Shown: positions 28,752 through 39,446 of the stretch, piece after piece
Layout: the number at the start of each line of letters is the position of its first letter
Numbering within the stretch: the first letter of the stretch is position 1
Origin: Jiella flava
Lineage (GTDB): Bacteria > Pseudomonadota > Alphaproteobacteria > Rhizobiales > Rhizobiaceae
DNA: 64,000 nt
Reading direction: 5' to 3'
NCBI RefSeq assembly: GCF_017349315.1
Contig: NZ_JAFMPP010000006.1
Location: forward strand, 186,001 to 250,000
Notes under the pieces: model-generated
What the model was told of the DNA's origin: nothing
What the model saw: the letters and a program-made list of their open reading frames with translations, nothing else
The model's database searches: none
Program-made: the position numbers and the translations under genes

Positions 28752-29534
28752 ATGCTGATCGCCACCTGGAACATCAACGGCGTCAAGGCACGCATCGACG
28801 CGCTCGTCGCCTGGCTTGAGACGGCCGCTCCGGACATTGCCTGCCTGCAGGAGATCAAGAGCGTCGACGAGGGCTTTCCGCGCCAGGCGATCGAGGATCT
28901 CGGCTATCATGTCGAGACCCACGGCCAGAAGGGCTTCAACGGCGTCGCGCTGGTGTCGAAAGACAAGCCCGCCGAGGTGCTGCGCGGCCTGCCGGGCGAC
29001 GACAGCGACGAGCAGGCGCGGTACATGGAAGGCTTGTGGTCGATCAACAGGCGCCGGCTGCGAGTCGCCTCGATCTATCTGCCGAACGGCAATCCGCTCG
29101 GAAGCGAGAAATTCCCCTACAAGCTCGCCTGGATGGACCGGCTGATCGCCCATGCCGAACGCCGTCTGCTGACCGAGGACGAGTTGGTTCTCGCCGGCGA
29201 CTACAATGTCATCCCGATGCCGATCGACGCCGCTCATCCGAAAGACTGGGTGGATGATGCGCTGTTCCAGCCGGAAAGCCGCGGCGCCTGGCGCCGGCTG
29301 GTCAATCTCGGTCTCACCGACGCGCTGCGGGCAACGACGGATGCGGCAAAGACGTATACGTTCTGGGACTACCAGGCCGGCGCCTGGCAGAAGAACAACG
29401 GCATTCGCATCGATCACATGCTGATCTCGCCGGAGGTGCAGGATCGCCTCGTTTCGGTCGGGATCGAAAAGCATGTACGCGGCTGGGAAAAGCCGTCGGA
29501 CCACGTGCCGGTGATGATCGAACTCGCCGCCTGA
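28752..29534 (+). CDS. xthA: Exodeoxyribonuclease III
   Basis: A 260-residue AP endonuclease and 3'-5' exonuclease for base excision repair. Family motifs are the start MLIATWNINGVKARI, LQEIKS with the catalytic Glu, GDYNVIP, and C-terminal GIRIDHMLIS and SDHVPV with the catalytic Asp-His pair. It is likely co-transcribed with erpA (13-base gap). It converges with the exoR homologue, with 57 bases between the stops. Confidence 0.96.
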   Translation: MLIATWNINGVKARIDALVAWLETAAPDIACLQEIKSVDEGFPRQAIEDLGYHVETHGQKGFNGVALVSKDKPAEVLRGLPGDDSDEQARYMEGLWSINRRRLRVASIYLPNGNPLGSEKFPYKLAWMDRLIAHAERRLLTEDELVLAGDYNVIPMPIDAAHPKDWVDDALFQPESRGAWRRLVNLGLTDALRATTDAAKTYTFWDYQAGAWQKNNGIRIDHMLISPEVQDRLVSVGIEKHVRGWEKPSDHVPVMIELAA

Positions 29535-29591
29535 TCGTCGAAGATCACAGGCGCGGTGCGAGCCCGCGCAGACACGCCGCCGGCCTGCGCG

Positions 29592-30431
29592 TCAGTTGTT
29601 GGCGCTGGCGACCGCGTTGCTCGCCGCCGCCACCTGCTGATCGGCATAGGCAAGCGCGGCGCGCCGCTCATCTTCGCTGGCCAGCGAGAAGGTTTCTTCC
29701 TGCAGCGGCCGGATCCAGGCCTGATCGCTCGGCCCGGCCTGGCGCATGGCGATCGTCAGCATGGCGAGGCCGCGCACATGCTCCGGCCGCATCGAGATCT
29801 TGTGCCCGTCGAAGAGCAGATAGCCGAGCAGCGCTTTGGCGCCGACATGTCCCTTTTGCGCGGCCAGCTTCAGCCAGCGCGCCGCCTGCCGGGGATTGGC
29901 GCGACCGCCCTCACCCTTCAACAGCATACGGCCGAGCTCGAACTGGGCTTTGGCGTCGCCGAAGAAGGAGGCGGCGTGGAAATAGAACTGGCGAGCCCGC
30001 GGCAGATCGATGGTCACCGGGCTGTTCGGAATGCCCTGGCGCAGGTAATCCGCCAGCGCGACCACGGCGCTCGCCACATAGGCGGCGTTGGAATAGCTGC
30101 CGGTCTCGTCGTCCTGATCGCGGACGATCTGCTCGAAGATCTTGAACGCCTCGTAGTCGTTTTCCGGCACGCCGTCGCCATCGGCATACATCTTGCCGAG
30201 CTTCCAGCGCGCGCCGGGATGACCCTTGTCGGCGGCATAGCGCAGGGCCTCGAAGGCCTCGAGCTTTTCGCCGCGCTGATAGGCCTTGAAGCCGAAGGAG
30301 AAGAGTTCCAGCGGCCCGGCATTGGGGTCGACCTGGGCCGCCGGATCGAGGGCAAAGCCGGGCCGGTCGGCGTAAAAGACCGCCGCGCCGACCACCAACG
30401 GGGCCAGGAGAAGCAGCTTAAATGTCCGCAT
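29592..30431 (-). CDS. exoR: ExoR-like Sel1-repeat periplasmic regulator
   Basis: A 279-residue exported protein. It has an N-terminal signal ([16 protein letters not shown]) and then tandem Sel1-like helical repeats, for example [33 protein letters not shown], and [23 protein letters not shown]. Length and pattern fit ExoR of Sinorhizobium and Agrobacterium, the periplasmic inhibitor of the ExoS-ChvI two-component system that controls exopolysaccharide, motility and acid response. Its start overlaps the ilvD stop by 14 bases, so it is probably translated in coupling with ilvD. The ExoS and ChvI genes are not in the window. Other Sel1 proteins cannot be wholly excluded. Confidence 0.82.
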   Translation of the reverse strand: MRTFKLLLLAPLVVGAAVFYADRPGFALDPAAQVDPNAGPLELFSFGFKAYQRGEKLEAFEALRYAADKGHPGARWKLGKMYADGDGVPENDYEAFKIFEQIVRDQDDETGSYSNAAYVASAVVALADYLRQGIPNSPVTIDLPRARQFYFHAASFFGDAKAQFELGRMLLKGEGGRANPRQAARWLKLAAQKGHVGAKALLGYLLFDGHKISMRPEHVRGLAMLTIAMRQAGPSDQAWIRPLQEETFSLASEDERRAALAYADQQVAAASNAVASANN

Positions 30432-32142
30432 AGCAATGCTTTTCCGCAGCGCCGCCCGGATGGGTCACCGCGCCCTTGCGGGCCGTGCCGACCTGTTGGG
30501 CGTATTTCCAGATCGCACCCGACGCATAATCGGTCTCGCGCGGCGTCCAATGGCGGCGCCGCTCGTCAAGTTCGGCATCGCTCAGTGCGACGTCCAAAGT
30601 TCCAACCACCGCGTCGAGGGTGATCATGTCCCCGTCTTCCAACAGACCGATTGGCCCACCAACGGCCGCTTCGGGGCCGACATGGCCGACGCAGAACCCT
30701 CGCGTCGCGCCCGAGAAACGTCCATCGGTGATCAACGCGACTTTATCGCCCATGCCTTGCCCGTAGAGTGCGGCGGTGGTGGCCAGCATCTCGCGCATCC
30801 CGGGGCCGCCTTTCGGCCCCTCGTAGCGGATGACGAGAACCTCGCCTTCCTTGTAGGAGCGATCGGACACAGCCTTGAAGCACTCTTCTTCGGAGTCGAA
30901 GCAGCGGGCGGGACCGGAGAATTTCAAATTCTTCATTCCCGCGACCTTCACGATCGCGCCGTCGGGGGCGAGGTTACCTTTGAGCCCAACGACGCCGCCG
31001 GTGGCGGTGATCGGATTGTCGGCCGAACGCACCACGTCCTGACGCGGATTCCAGGCTATCTTCTGCATGTTCTCGGCGAGCGTACGGCCGGTGACCGTCA
31101 TGCAGTCACCGTGCAGATAGCCATGTTCGAACATCGTCTTCATGAGCAGCGGAATGCCGCCGGCCTCGAACATATCCTTGGCGACATATCGCCCACCCGG
31201 TTTGAGATCGGCGACGTAGGGCGTCTTCTTGAAGATCTCGGCGACGTCGAAGAGATCAAATTCGATGCCGCATTCATGGGCGATTGCCGGCAGATGCAGC
31301 GCGCCGTTGGTCGATCCGCCGGTCGCCGCAACGACGGCCGCGGCGTTTTCCAGCGACTTGCGGGTGACGATATCACGCGGCCGGATGTTGCGGGCGAGCA
31401 GCTCCATGACGGTTTCGCCGGAGGCGTAGCAAAACCGGTCGCGAATCTCGTAAGGCGCCGGCGCGCCGCAGGAATAGGGCAGCGCAAGGCCAATCGCCTC
31501 GGCGACCGTCGCCATGGTGTTGGCGGTGAACTGGGCCCCGCAGGAGCCGGCCGAGGGGCAGGCCACCTGCTCGATTTCATCGAGATCGTCATCCGACATG
31601 TCGCCGACGGAATGCTTGCCGACAGCCTCGAAAATGTCCTGAACGGTCACCTGCTGACCGCGAAAGTTCCCGGGCAGAATCGAGCCGCCGTAAATGAAGA
31701 CCGACGGCACATTGAGCCGCACCATCGCCATCATCATGCCAGGGAGCGATTTGTCGCAGCCCGCGAGCCCCACGAGCGCATCGTAAGAATGGCCGCGCAT
31801 GGTCAGCTCGACCGAATCGGCGATCAGATCGCGCGACACCAGAGACGACTTCATACCCTGGTGACCCATGGCGATGCCGTCGGTGACCGTGATGGTGCAG
31901 AATTCCCGCGGTGTCCCGCTGGCGGCCGCGACGCCTTTCTTGACGACCTGCGCCTGACGCATCAGCGCAATATTACAGGGCGCAGCCTCGTTCCAGCAGG
32001 AGGCGACGCCGACCAGCGGCTGGTGGATCTCTTCCTTCGAAAGGCCCATGGCATAGAGGTAGGAGCGATGCGGGGCCCGGGCCGGCCCTTCCGTCACATG
32101 GCGGCTTGGCAGCTTCGCCTTGTCGATGGTTTTCGCGTCCAT
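30418..32142 (-). CDS. ilvD: Dihydroxy-acid dehydratase
   Basis: A 574-residue Fe-S dehydratase that forms 2-ketoacids in valine, isoleucine and coenzyme A-precursor synthesis. Cluster-ligand cysteines are visible in [23 protein letters not shown] and [17 protein letters not shown]. The length and C-terminal swivel domain ([19 protein letters not shown]) are normal for the IlvD/Edd family; the exact motif set favours IlvD over Edd. It overlaps the exoR start by 14 bases. No attenuator or leader peptide was recognised upstream. Confidence 0.94.
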   Translation of the reverse strand: MDAKTIDKAKLPSRHVTEGPARAPHRSYLYAMGLSKEEIHQPLVGVASCWNEAAPCNIALMRQAQVVKKGVAAASGTPREFCTITVTDGIAMGHQGMKSSLVSRDLIADSVELTMRGHSYDALVGLAGCDKSLPGMMMAMVRLNVPSVFIYGGSILPGNFRGQQVTVQDIFEAVGKHSVGDMSDDDLDEIEQVACPSAGSCGAQFTANTMATVAEAIGLALPYSCGAPAPYEIRDRFCYASGETVMELLARNIRPRDIVTRKSLENAAAVVAATGGSTNGALHLPAIAHECGIEFDLFDVAEIFKKTPYVADLKPGGRYVAKDMFEAGGIPLLMKTMFEHGYLHGDCMTVTGRTLAENMQKIAWNPRQDVVRSADNPITATGGVVGLKGNLAPDGAIVKVAGMKNLKFSGPARCFDSEEECFKAVSDRSYKEGEVLVIRYEGPKGGPGMREMLATTAALYGQGMGDKVALITDGRFSGATRGFCVGHVGPEAAVGGPIGLLEDGDMITLDAVVGTLDVALSDAELDERRRHWTPRETDYASGAIWKYAQQVGTARKGAVTHPGGAAEKHCYADI

Positions 32143-32423
32143 GAAATCCCCCTCGTCACCCGGCCGTGCCCTTCTGCCGAGAACTCAGCCAAGGATTGAG
32201 GTGACGGTGTTTTGTGGCGGCAACGGGGCGCCGATCCCGCTGCCGAGACTATAGCCGGTGCATCGATGCAATAGTGTTGCCGCGAAATCACAGGCTTCAT
32301 TTCGCGCGTCCCCGGGAAAGCTTAGCCGGCAGATGAAAAGGACGCGCCGCAGACCGGCACGCCCTTCGAATTGTCCTTGGCCGTTGGGGAAGCCGGGGCT
32401 ATGCGCGCGCCCCGACCCGTCGA

Positions 32424-33710
32424 TCAGAAGGAGATCTTCAGCGAGGCGTTCAGGCCATAGACCATGTCGTTGCCGACGGTCGCGTTGTAGTAGGAGCCTT
32501 TCGAAATCGACTGGCTGCCGTCGGTCCAGTAGCCGACCACCCCGCCAAAGCGGATGTCGACGGCCTTGGCCGGCTTGTAGGAGAGGCCGCCGACCAGCGT
32601 GTAGAGATCGGTATAGGTGGTCTCGGATCCGGTCGAGACGCCCCGATCGTACCCAACGCCGAGTGCCGCGGAGATCTGGTCGGTGAAGGCATGGCCGACG
32701 CCGATCTGCGCGGTGTAGCCGTCGCGCCAGTGATACGGCGCGTAGGAGGAGGATGAAATGCCGGCGGCGGCGTTGGAGATCGAGCTGACGGAGACCTGGT
32801 TGGTCGACCAGTCGGTCCAGCGGAACGAGCCAAGCACCAGCCAGCCCGGCGCGATGCCAGTCTGCGCCTTGATTTCCACAGACTGCGGGCTGATCGCTTC
32901 GCTGAGGAACGAATTGACCGGAATGACCGTGCCGGCCGGCAGCGTCGGAACGAGCGAGCTCAGGATCGTCACCGTGCCGTCGCCGGAGATGTCGTCGTGC
33001 TTCACCTCCGAGCGATACATCGCTTGAATGCGCAGGGCATATTCGGGGATCTCATAGGCAGCACCGATTCGGAAGCCGGGCTTGTAGGCGCCATCGCTCT
33101 CAACATCGATGCGGCTGGTCGCAACCGTGAACGGCACGCCGGGCGCGAGATAGGTCGAGCCGAGACTCGTCCCTTCGAAATGAAAGTCCTCGACGAAGGC
33201 GCCGCCGAGCAGGCTGTAGCGGCTCGAACCGGAGGTGTAGCTCAAGCGGCAGGTCAGGCCAAATTCGCTCGACTTGAAAGAGAGTTTCTGGACCCGCGCG
33301 ATCGACGAGGCCGCGGCGAAATTGGTGCGATCGGCCGTCGACATGCTCTGAGTCGAGCTGACCTGAGCCGGCAGCGCGCCGCCCGGCAGCCCGGAGTAGT
33401 CGGCATTCGCCGCGAAGGGCTCGGTCGCCGTGCCGGCGCAGCCGATCATGTCGTTGCCGACCGCGACCGCATAGCTTGGGATCCCGTAATCGCCGGTATA
33501 GGTCGAGTAGTCGCCGTCGACCCCGTTAAGCGAGGTGAAACCGCGCTGCGGGTCGATATAGGTGATGCTGGCCCGGGAATTGACCGTACCGGGCTCAAAC
33601 AGAATGTCAGTATCGGCCGTGCCGCGCTGGAAGCCGCCGGCCAGCGCGCTGCTGCCGGAAAGAGCCACGACAAGCGCGGCGATTGAAATGCGTTTACGGG
33701 CCAGTCCCAT
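32424..33710 (-). CDS. FadL/OmpP1-type outer membrane beta-barrel protein
   Basis: A 428-residue porin-like protein. A signal peptide (ALVVALSGSSALA) is cleaved before GGFQRGTADTDILFEPG, corresponding to the N-terminal plug of FadL/TodX proteins. Alternating hydrophobic strands follow through the end, and the last residue is Phe (LKISF), the usual barrel-assembly signature. The family moves long-chain fatty acids or other hydrophobic compounds across the outer membrane; the substrate here is unknown. I chose the ATG at 33710, with GGGGGAA upstream; earlier in-frame starts would bury the signal peptide. It has an unusually AT-rich upstream region. Confidence 0.86.
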   Translation of the reverse strand: MGLARKRISIAALVVALSGSSALAGGFQRGTADTDILFEPGTVNSRASITYIDPQRGFTSLNGVDGDYSTYTGDYGIPSYAVAVGNDMIGCAGTATEPFAANADYSGLPGGALPAQVSSTQSMSTADRTNFAAASSIARVQKLSFKSSEFGLTCRLSYTSGSSRYSLLGGAFVEDFHFEGTSLGSTYLAPGVPFTVATSRIDVESDGAYKPGFRIGAAYEIPEYALRIQAMYRSEVKHDDISGDGTVTILSSLVPTLPAGTVIPVNSFLSEAISPQSVEIKAQTGIAPGWLVLGSFRWTDWSTNQVSVSSISNAAAGISSSSYAPYHWRDGYTAQIGVGHAFTDQISAALGVGYDRGVSTGSETTYTDLYTLVGGLSYKPAKAVDIRFGGVVGYWTDGSQSISKGSYYNATVGNDMVYGLNASLKISF

Positions 33711-34200
33711 GAATTCCCCCCGATTCCATAGTGCAGCCGACCAAATTTGCAGGCCGGAAACACCGTCCATACGAACAAGCATAAGCGAAAAGCCAAGGCT
33801 TGGGTATCGTCACAGAACCAGTCGAACGACTTATGACTTCCAGGTAAAATCATATGAATATAAATAGATTCACAAAAATTATTTTCCTCTCAAAATAAAC
33901 GTATTTTTTAAACTGCGACATCGGCGCATCGGCAGGGCGGCACTCTCCCTTCTCCCTGCGATCTCGCCGCGCATTTTGCAACACGCGTGGCCGAAATGTG
34001 ACAAATTTGGAAACTTACGCATACGTCAACGTTATTCGCGAAAGCATTCCGCGAAAGATCACAACAACATCTGCTTGAAAAACATGCGCAACTAGCATCT
34101 GAATCCCGACGCAACTGCCAAGCGCCCGACGCCGTCAAGGACAAGGCCGGCCGCGAACCCCACGATGGAGCACGCGAGAAGCCGGCGATCGGTGGCTACA
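33711..34200. other. Intergenic region with AT-rich island upstream of the FadL-type gene
   Basis: No gene was recognised. From about 33845 to 33915 the base composition drops sharply, with runs of A and T. On the minus strand this island contains a candidate promoter TTGTGA with TATGAT 15 bases on, directed toward the FadL-type gene, but leaving a leader of about 130 bases. From 33960 to 34090 the sequence remains less GC-rich than the surroundings. The right part is followed by repeat copy D. Confidence 0.5.
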
Positions 34201-34290
34201 GCATCGGCCCGAAAATCGGAATCGGTTTTCGGCAAAGCACGATGCGTCGATTCAAAGGGTGAGAGCGACCTTCCCATTCCGAAAAGGAAG
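34201..34290 (+). repeat. RIME1-like palindromic repeat, copy D
   Basis: Begins GCATCGGCCCGAAAATCGG, keeps the first palindrome almost intact (one change, GGTTTTCGG) and the GATGCGTCGATTCAAAGGG spacer. The second palindrome has degenerated to a short CTTCC/GGAAG pair. It lies 73 bases beyond the murB stop, at the point where the cell-wall cluster ends. Confidence 0.8.
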
Positions 34291-34362
34291 CACCAACCAA
34301 ATCAAGACAGGCGCCGGTCGGCGCCCCTCTCCGCTGCAATCGCCGAACGGCCAAGCAAACGA

Positions 34363-35313
34363 TCAATCGGAGTCGCTCGCAGGCGTCACGATGCGGCCGG
34401 CTTCGAACCGCCCGAGCCGCTTGATCTCCCAGTCGAGGACAATGCCGGAGGTCTGAAGCACCCGCCGCCGCACCGTCTCGCCAAGCGTCTCCAGATCGAA
34501 GCCGGTGGCATCGCCGGTGTTGATCATGAAGTTGCAGTGCATCTCGGACATCTGCGCACCGCCGATCGTCAGCCCGCGGCAGCCGGCCTTGTCGATCTCT
34601 TTCCACGCCGAGCTTTGCGGCGGGTTTTTGAAGGTCGAGCCACCGGTCTTTTCGCGAATCGGCTGGACGCTCTCGCGATGGGTCTGCACCTCGTCCATCT
34701 TGGCGCGGATCTCCAACGGCTCGCAGCGATAGCCCTCGAACACCGCTGCGGTGAAGATCAGCCCTTCCGGCGCGCTGGCGTGGCGATAGCTGTAGCCCAT
34801 GTCGGCGTTCGACAGGACATGGCGACGGCCGTGGCGATCGACGGCGTGAACTTCGACCACCCGCTCGACCGTCTCGACACCATTGGCGCCGGCATTCATG
34901 CGCAACGCACCACCGACGGCACCAGGAATGCCATGATAGAAATGAAACCCGCCGATCCCGGCATCGAGCGCCGATGCGGCGAGCCGCTTGTCGGGGATCG
35001 CGGCCCCGGCGCGAATCCGCGTCTGCGAGATCTGTTCCGCCGCGCCGAACCCCTTGGCCGAGAGCCGGATCACCACACCTTCGATCCCGCCGTCGCGCAC
35101 CAACAGATTCGATCCGACGCCGACGACGAGAACCGGAATCTCCTCGGGCAGCCGCTGAAGGAACAGGATGAGATCGTCCTCATCGGCCGGCTGAAAAAAC
35201 AGGTCCGCCGGCCCGCCCACCTGAAACCAGGTGAGCTTGCGCATCGGGGCATCGGGCGTCAACCGCCCGCGAATGCCCGACAACCGGTCGCCAAGCCGAT
35301 CGAGCAGCGTCAC
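34363..35313 (-). CDS. murB: UDP-N-acetylenolpyruvoylglucosamine reductase
   Basis: A 316-residue FAD enzyme that uses NADPH to make UDP-MurNAc. Motifs are [43 protein letters not shown] (FAD binding) and GSTFKNPP with the catalytic Ser. I chose the GTG at 35313, which overlaps the murC stop as GTGA; the upstream ATG-initiated frame runs through murC sequence and is not conserved. It is the last gene of the minus-strand dcw block here: ddl and ftsQAZ do not follow. Confidence 0.95.
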   Translation of the reverse strand: MTLLDRLGDRLSGIRGRLTPDAPMRKLTWFQVGGPADLFFQPADEDDLILFLQRLPEEIPVLVVGVGSNLLVRDGGIEGVVIRLSAKGFGAAEQISQTRIRAGAAIPDKRLAASALDAGIGGFHFYHGIPGAVGGALRMNAGANGVETVERVVEVHAVDRHGRRHVLSNADMGYSYRHASAPEGLIFTAAVFEGYRCEPLEIRAKMDEVQTHRESVQPIREKTGGSTFKNPPQSSAWKEIDKAGCRGLTIGGAQMSEMHCNFMINTGDATGFDLETLGETVRRRVLQTSGIVLDWEIKRLGRFEAGRIVTPASDSD

Positions 35314-36737
35314 TGAGCGCCTCCCTCGGCGCCGAGCCCGAGAGCGGTCAGTTCCTGCGGCAACGCATAGGCCCATTGGGTGATTGAACCGGCGCCGAGG
35401 CAAATCACCATGTCGCCCGGCTCCGCCACCTGCTTGACCAACGGCGCGATCTCCTTCGGCCCATCGATCAACCGCGCGTCGCGATGGCCGCCGAGCTTCA
35501 GCCGCTCGACCAGCATTTCGGAATTGACGAACTCGATTGGCTCCTCGCCGGCGGCATAGACCGGCGCGATGATCACCGTGTCGGCATCGTTGAAGCAGGA
35601 GGCGAAATCGGAAAACAGCGCCTGCAGGCGGCTGTAGCGGTGAGGCTGGACGACGGCGATGACGCGGCCAGTCGCCGAGGAGCGGGCCGCCGAGAGCACC
35701 GCGCGGATCTCCACCGGATGATGGCCGTAGTCGTCGTAGACGGCGACGCCGCCGATGGTGCCAGTCAAGGTGAAGCGCCGCTTCACGCCGCCAAAGCCCG
35801 CCAGCCCCTTGCGGATCGCCTCGGCGGGAATACCCAAACGATGGGCGACCGCGATCGCCGCCGTGGCGTTGGAGACGTTATGGCGGCCGGGCATCGGCAG
35901 CGCGAGATCAGGAATCTTCTCGACCGCCCCGCTGACGCGGTCGCGCATGGTCACCTCGAACAGCGAGCGTCCCGGCTCGAACCGAACGTTTTCGATCCGC
36001 ACGTCGGCCTGCAGGTTTTCGCCATAAGTGATGACCCGGCGGTCCTCGATCTCACCCACGAGGGTCTGCACCTCGGGATGATCGAGGCACATCACCGCAA
36101 AACCGTAGAAGGGAACGTTTTCGACGAACGCGCGAAAGGCTGCCCGCACCGCGTCGAAGGTGCCGTAGTGATCGAGATGTTCCGGATCGATATTGGTCAC
36201 CACCGCCACATCGGCCGGCAGTTTTAAAAAGGTGCCGTCGCTTTCGTCGGCCTCGACCACCATCCAGTCGCCATCGCCCATACGGGCATTGGTGCCGTAG
36301 GCGTTGATGATGCCGCCATTGACGACGGTCGGATCCATGCCGCCGGCATCGAGCAGTGTCGCCACCATCGAGGTGGTCGTCGTCTTGCCATGGGTGCCGC
36401 CGATGGCGATCGCCTGGCGAAACCGCATCAGCTCGGCGAGCATTTCGGCGCGGCGCACGATCGGCAAGAGGCGCTCGCGCGCCGCCGAAAGCTCCGGATT
36501 GGAGCGGCGGATCGCGGTCGAGACCACGACGACCTCGGCACTGCCGAGATTATCGGCGGAATGGCCGATATGGATCGTCGCGCCCTTTTCGCGCAGACGC
36601 AGAACGTTGGCATTTTCGCTCTGGTCAGAGCCCTGAACCGTATAGCCGAGATTGATCAGCACTTCGGCGATGCCGCTCATGCCGATGCCACCGATTCCGA
36701 TGAAATGAACCGGCCCGATATTCGGTGGCATCTTCAT
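35310..36737 (-). CDS. murC: UDP-N-acetylmuramate--L-alanine ligase
   Basis: A 475-residue Mur ligase that adds L-Ala to UDP-MurNAc. The N-terminal [17 protein letters not shown] binds the UDP substrate, [11 protein letters not shown] is the ATP-binding P-loop, and [11 protein letters not shown] and the C-terminal [10 protein letters not shown] are typical of MurC. I chose the ATG at 36737 ([12 protein letters not shown]), which directly precedes the conserved fold. It is preceded by murG and coupled to murB by the GTGA overlap. Confidence 0.96.
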   Translation of the reverse strand: MKMPPNIGPVHFIGIGGIGMSGIAEVLINLGYTVQGSDQSENANVLRLREKGATIHIGHSADNLGSAEVVVVSTAIRRSNPELSAARERLLPIVRRAEMLAELMRFRQAIAIGGTHGKTTTTSMVATLLDAGGMDPTVVNGGIINAYGTNARMGDGDWMVVEADESDGTFLKLPADVAVVTNIDPEHLDHYGTFDAVRAAFRAFVENVPFYGFAVMCLDHPEVQTLVGEIEDRRVITYGENLQADVRIENVRFEPGRSLFEVTMRDRVSGAVEKIPDLALPMPGRHNVSNATAAIAVAHRLGIPAEAIRKGLAGFGGVKRRFTLTGTIGGVAVYDDYGHHPVEIRAVLSAARSSATGRVIAVVQPHRYSRLQALFSDFASCFNDADTVIIAPVYAAGEEPIEFVNSEMLVERLKLGGHRDARLIDGPKEIAPLVKQVAEPGDMVICLGAGSITQWAYALPQELTALGLGAEGGAQ

Positions 36738-36766
36738 GGTTGATCCCCGCGTTTTGCAACGAATTG

Positions 36767-37867
36767 TCAGTCTTGATCCTGGGCGCCGGGCATAGACGCT
36801 ACGAGATCGGCGAGCAAGGCGGCGGCATTCGGAACGCCGGTTGCCTTGGCGGCGGTCGCCATCGCCTCCGCTCGGCTCGGATCGCCGGCAATCGCTTCGA
36901 TGAAGCCCGCGAGACGCTCGGGCGACAGATCCTTTTGCGCACACACGATCGCACCGCCTTCCGCCGCGAGTTTCGCAGCATTGGCAGCCTGATCATGATC
37001 GAGCGCATAGGGATAGGGCACGAGAATGGCGGGACGGCCGATCACCGCGATTTCCGACACGGTCGACGCGCCGGAGCGGCTGACGACGAGATGCGCCGCA
37101 CCGATCCGCGCCGCCATGTCGGTGAAGAAGGGCGAGACATCAGCCGCGACGCCGCGCTCGGCATAAAAGGCGCGGACCGTCGCCTCGTCCTCGCGGCGGG
37201 TTTGCTGGGTGACCTGCAAGCGCCTGCGGATCGCCGCCGGCAGCGCGTCGATCGCCTTGGGAAGCGCCTCGGAGAAGAACGATGCGCCCTGGCTGCCGCC
37301 GAACACGACGAGATTGAAGACCTCGCCCGCCCCCGGGGCCCGATAAGGCGTCTTGGCTGCCTCAAGCACCGCCGGACGGACGGGATTGCCGGTGACGGCG
37401 ATCTTGCCCGCGAACGCCGGGGCCACATCGTCCTGTGGAATGCCTGCGGCGATGCGATCAACACGCGAAGCCAGGAACCGATTGGCGCGGCCCATCACGG
37501 CGTTCTGTTCGTGAATGATCGTCGGCCGCCCGGCTCGCGTCGCCGCCATCAGCGGCGGGACCGTCGGATAACCGCCGAAGCCGACCACCACCGCCGGGCG
37601 CAATCGACGAACGAGCGCTGCGGCCTCACGAAAGCCGCGCCAGAGCGTCCACAGCGTCTTGGCCATCGCCAGCGGATTTTTCGCGCCAAAAGTCGCCGAG
37701 CGGACGTGATGAACCGCCCCGACCGGAAAGCGGTCGGCAAACCGCCCGGCCCGATCATCGGTGACCAACTCGACGGTGAAGCCTCGCGCGATGAGCTCAT
37801 GGGCAAGCGCTTCGGCCGGAAACAAATGGCCGCCGGTGCCGCCGGCGGCAAGAAGAATGGTCGTCAT
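36767..37867 (-). CDS. murG: UDP-GlcNAc:lipid I GlcNAc transferase
   Basis: A 366-residue peripheral membrane glycosyltransferase (GT28) that turns lipid I into lipid II. The first glycine-rich loop is [16 protein letters not shown] (residues 7-22). The second is VFGGSQGA, and the C-terminal [11 protein letters not shown] binds UDP-GlcNAc. I chose the ATG at 37867 ([10 protein letters not shown]), which matches family N-termini. It is followed after 29 bases by murC. Confidence 0.96.
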   Translation of the reverse strand: MTTILLAAGGTGGHLFPAEALAHELIARGFTVELVTDDRAGRFADRFPVGAVHHVRSATFGAKNPLAMAKTLWTLWRGFREAAALVRRLRPAVVVGFGGYPTVPPLMAATRAGRPTIIHEQNAVMGRANRFLASRVDRIAAGIPQDDVAPAFAGKIAVTGNPVRPAVLEAAKTPYRAPGAGEVFNLVVFGGSQGASFFSEALPKAIDALPAAIRRRLQVTQQTRREDEATVRAFYAERGVAADVSPFFTDMAARIGAAHLVVSRSGASTVSEIAVIGRPAILVPYPYALDHDQAANAAKLAAEGGAIVCAQKDLSPERLAGFIEAIAGDPSRAEAMATAAKATGVPNAAALLADLVASMPGAQDQD

Positions 37868-37995
37868 GCACGCTCGTCGAAGGTGAGATGAAGCTTTGAG
37901 AATACGAAGCACACGACAAGCACCTTACGGCCACTCTCGCAAGAGCCGTGATGGGCGATCAGACAAGCCGGCCGAAACGAGGGTCTGGACGCGCC

Positions 37996-38139
37996 TCAGC
38001 GCGCGCGACGAGTGTCGACGCGGCGCCGCACCTTGGCCCGGATCGCCACCCGCCGGGCGTCCCGCCAAGCGACAGCCGCAAGCACCAGTGCGCTGGCAGG
38101 AATGATCGCCATCAAAAGCGCCGTTTCCAAAGTGCTCAT
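37996..38139 (-). CDS. Small 47-residue membrane peptide between ftsW and murG
   Basis: A short gene-like frame in the 400-base gap between ftsW and murG. Its ATG at 38139 has an ideal AGGAG 8 bases upstream. The product has a short polar start, one hydrophobic helix of about 18 residues (ALLMAIIPASALVLAAVAW), then a highly basic tail (12 Arg/Lys in the last 23 residues). This is the layout of a single-span inner-membrane protein with a cytoplasmic basic tail. I recognise no family. Its position and ribosome-binding site argue that it is real; its size keeps confidence moderate. Confidence 0.6.
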   Translation of the reverse strand: MSTLETALLMAIIPASALVLAAVAWRDARRVAIRAKVRRRVDTRRAR

Positions 38140-38270
38140 CGGTCAAGCTCCTTCAGTGAGCATCATATCGTCTATCTAGTCATGAACACTCGTCAAAGCC
38201 AACATCGGGCAAAAGTGGTCAAAGCCAGAGCCGAGAGCATGGAGATGCAACGCCCCGTCTGCGGCATGGT

Positions 38271-39446
38271 TCATGCGCCATGCAGGACCATGGTGCGCTG
38301 CACGAGCTGGTCGGTGTAGGATCGATTTTCCGCTCGCTTGCGGGTGAGCGCCAGCAAGAACCCGGCCGACAGCGCGATCGCCATCATCGACGAGCCGCCA
38401 TAGGAGATGAACGGCAGCGTCATGCCCTTGGCCGGCATCAGCTGCAGGTTCACCGACATGTTGATGATCGACTGCAGGCCGAAAATGAAGACGAGACCGC
38501 TGATCGCCAGGCGAACGAATGGATCGCGCTGTTTCAGCGCCACCGACAGGCCGCGCAGGACGATGAACGCGAAGATCGCCGCCAAGGCGATGCAGGCGAT
38601 GATGCCGAACTCTTCCGCAAGCACCGAGAAGGCAAAGTCGGTGTGGCTGTCCGGGAGCAACCGCTTCACGGTGCCCTCGCCCGGTCCCTTGCCGAACCAG
38701 CCGCCATTCAGGATCGCTTCCTTGGCGCGGTCGGTCTGGAAAGTGTCGCCCTGGCCGGTCCAAAAGCGGTTGATGCGGCTCGCCACGTGCGGGAAGACGA
38801 AATAAGCCCCCGCCGCGCCGACCACGCCGACACCGCCGAGCACCATGATCCAAAGCCAGGACAGCCCGGCCATGAACACCAGGCCGCCCCAGGAGGTCGA
38901 GACCAGCATCGTCTGGCCGAGGTCAGGCTGGGCCACCAGCAAGGCGGTGACGATCAACAGCAAGATCAGAGCGTAGAGATTGCCCGGCACGTCGGCCCGC
39001 TTGACCTTTTCCGCCAGAAGCCAGGCGCAGATCACGATGAAGCACGGCTTCATGAATTCCGAGGGCTGGATGTTGAGCGGGCCGATGTCGATCCAGCGCC
39101 GCGCGCCTTTGATCTCGGCGCCGAAAAACAGCGCCGCGACCATCAAGACGAGTGAGACGATCAGGATGATGAAGGAGGCACGCCGCACGCCGCGCGGCGT
39201 CAGCAGCGAGGCGCCGAACATCACCATTGCCGATGGGATAAGAAACAGCGCGTGCCGCTTGACAAAGTGGAAGGGGTCGAGGCCGATCCGCTCGGCGACG
39301 GGCGGGCTGGCGGCAAAAGAAAGCATGACGCCGCCGACCAGCAGAATGACAAAGGCGGCCAGCAGCCATCGGTCGACACTGCGCCACCAGTCGGCAATCA
39401 GATTGCCGGTCATCCGCGTCGTCACAGTCGTGGTCATGAAATTCAC
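38271..39446 (-). CDS. ftsW: Septal peptidoglycan glycosyltransferase FtsW (SEDS)
   Basis: A 391-residue polytopic SEDS protein with about ten membrane segments, the septal glycan polymerase partner of FtsI. It has PSEFMKP in the middle and [14 protein letters not shown] near the C-terminus, both SEDS hallmarks, and QPDLGQTM, which marks the catalytic Asp region. I chose the GTG at 39446, with GAGGGA 8 bases upstream and a stop-start overlap with murD; an ATG at 39437 is possible. It sits between murD and the small membrane peptide and murG. Confidence 0.95.
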   Translation of the reverse strand: MNFMTTTVTTRMTGNLIADWWRSVDRWLLAAFVILLVGGVMLSFAASPPVAERIGLDPFHFVKRHALFLIPSAMVMFGASLLTPRGVRRASFIILIVSLVLMVAALFFGAEIKGARRWIDIGPLNIQPSEFMKPCFIVICAWLLAEKVKRADVPGNLYALILLLIVTALLVAQPDLGQTMLVSTSWGGLVFMAGLSWLWIMVLGGVGVVGAAGAYFVFPHVASRINRFWTGQGDTFQTDRAKEAILNGGWFGKGPGEGTVKRLLPDSHTDFAFSVLAEEFGIIACIALAAIFAFIVLRGLSVALKQRDPFVRLAISGLVFIFGLQSIINMSVNLQLMPAKGMTLPFISYGGSSMMAIALSAGFLLALTRKRAENRSYTDQLVQRTMVLHGA

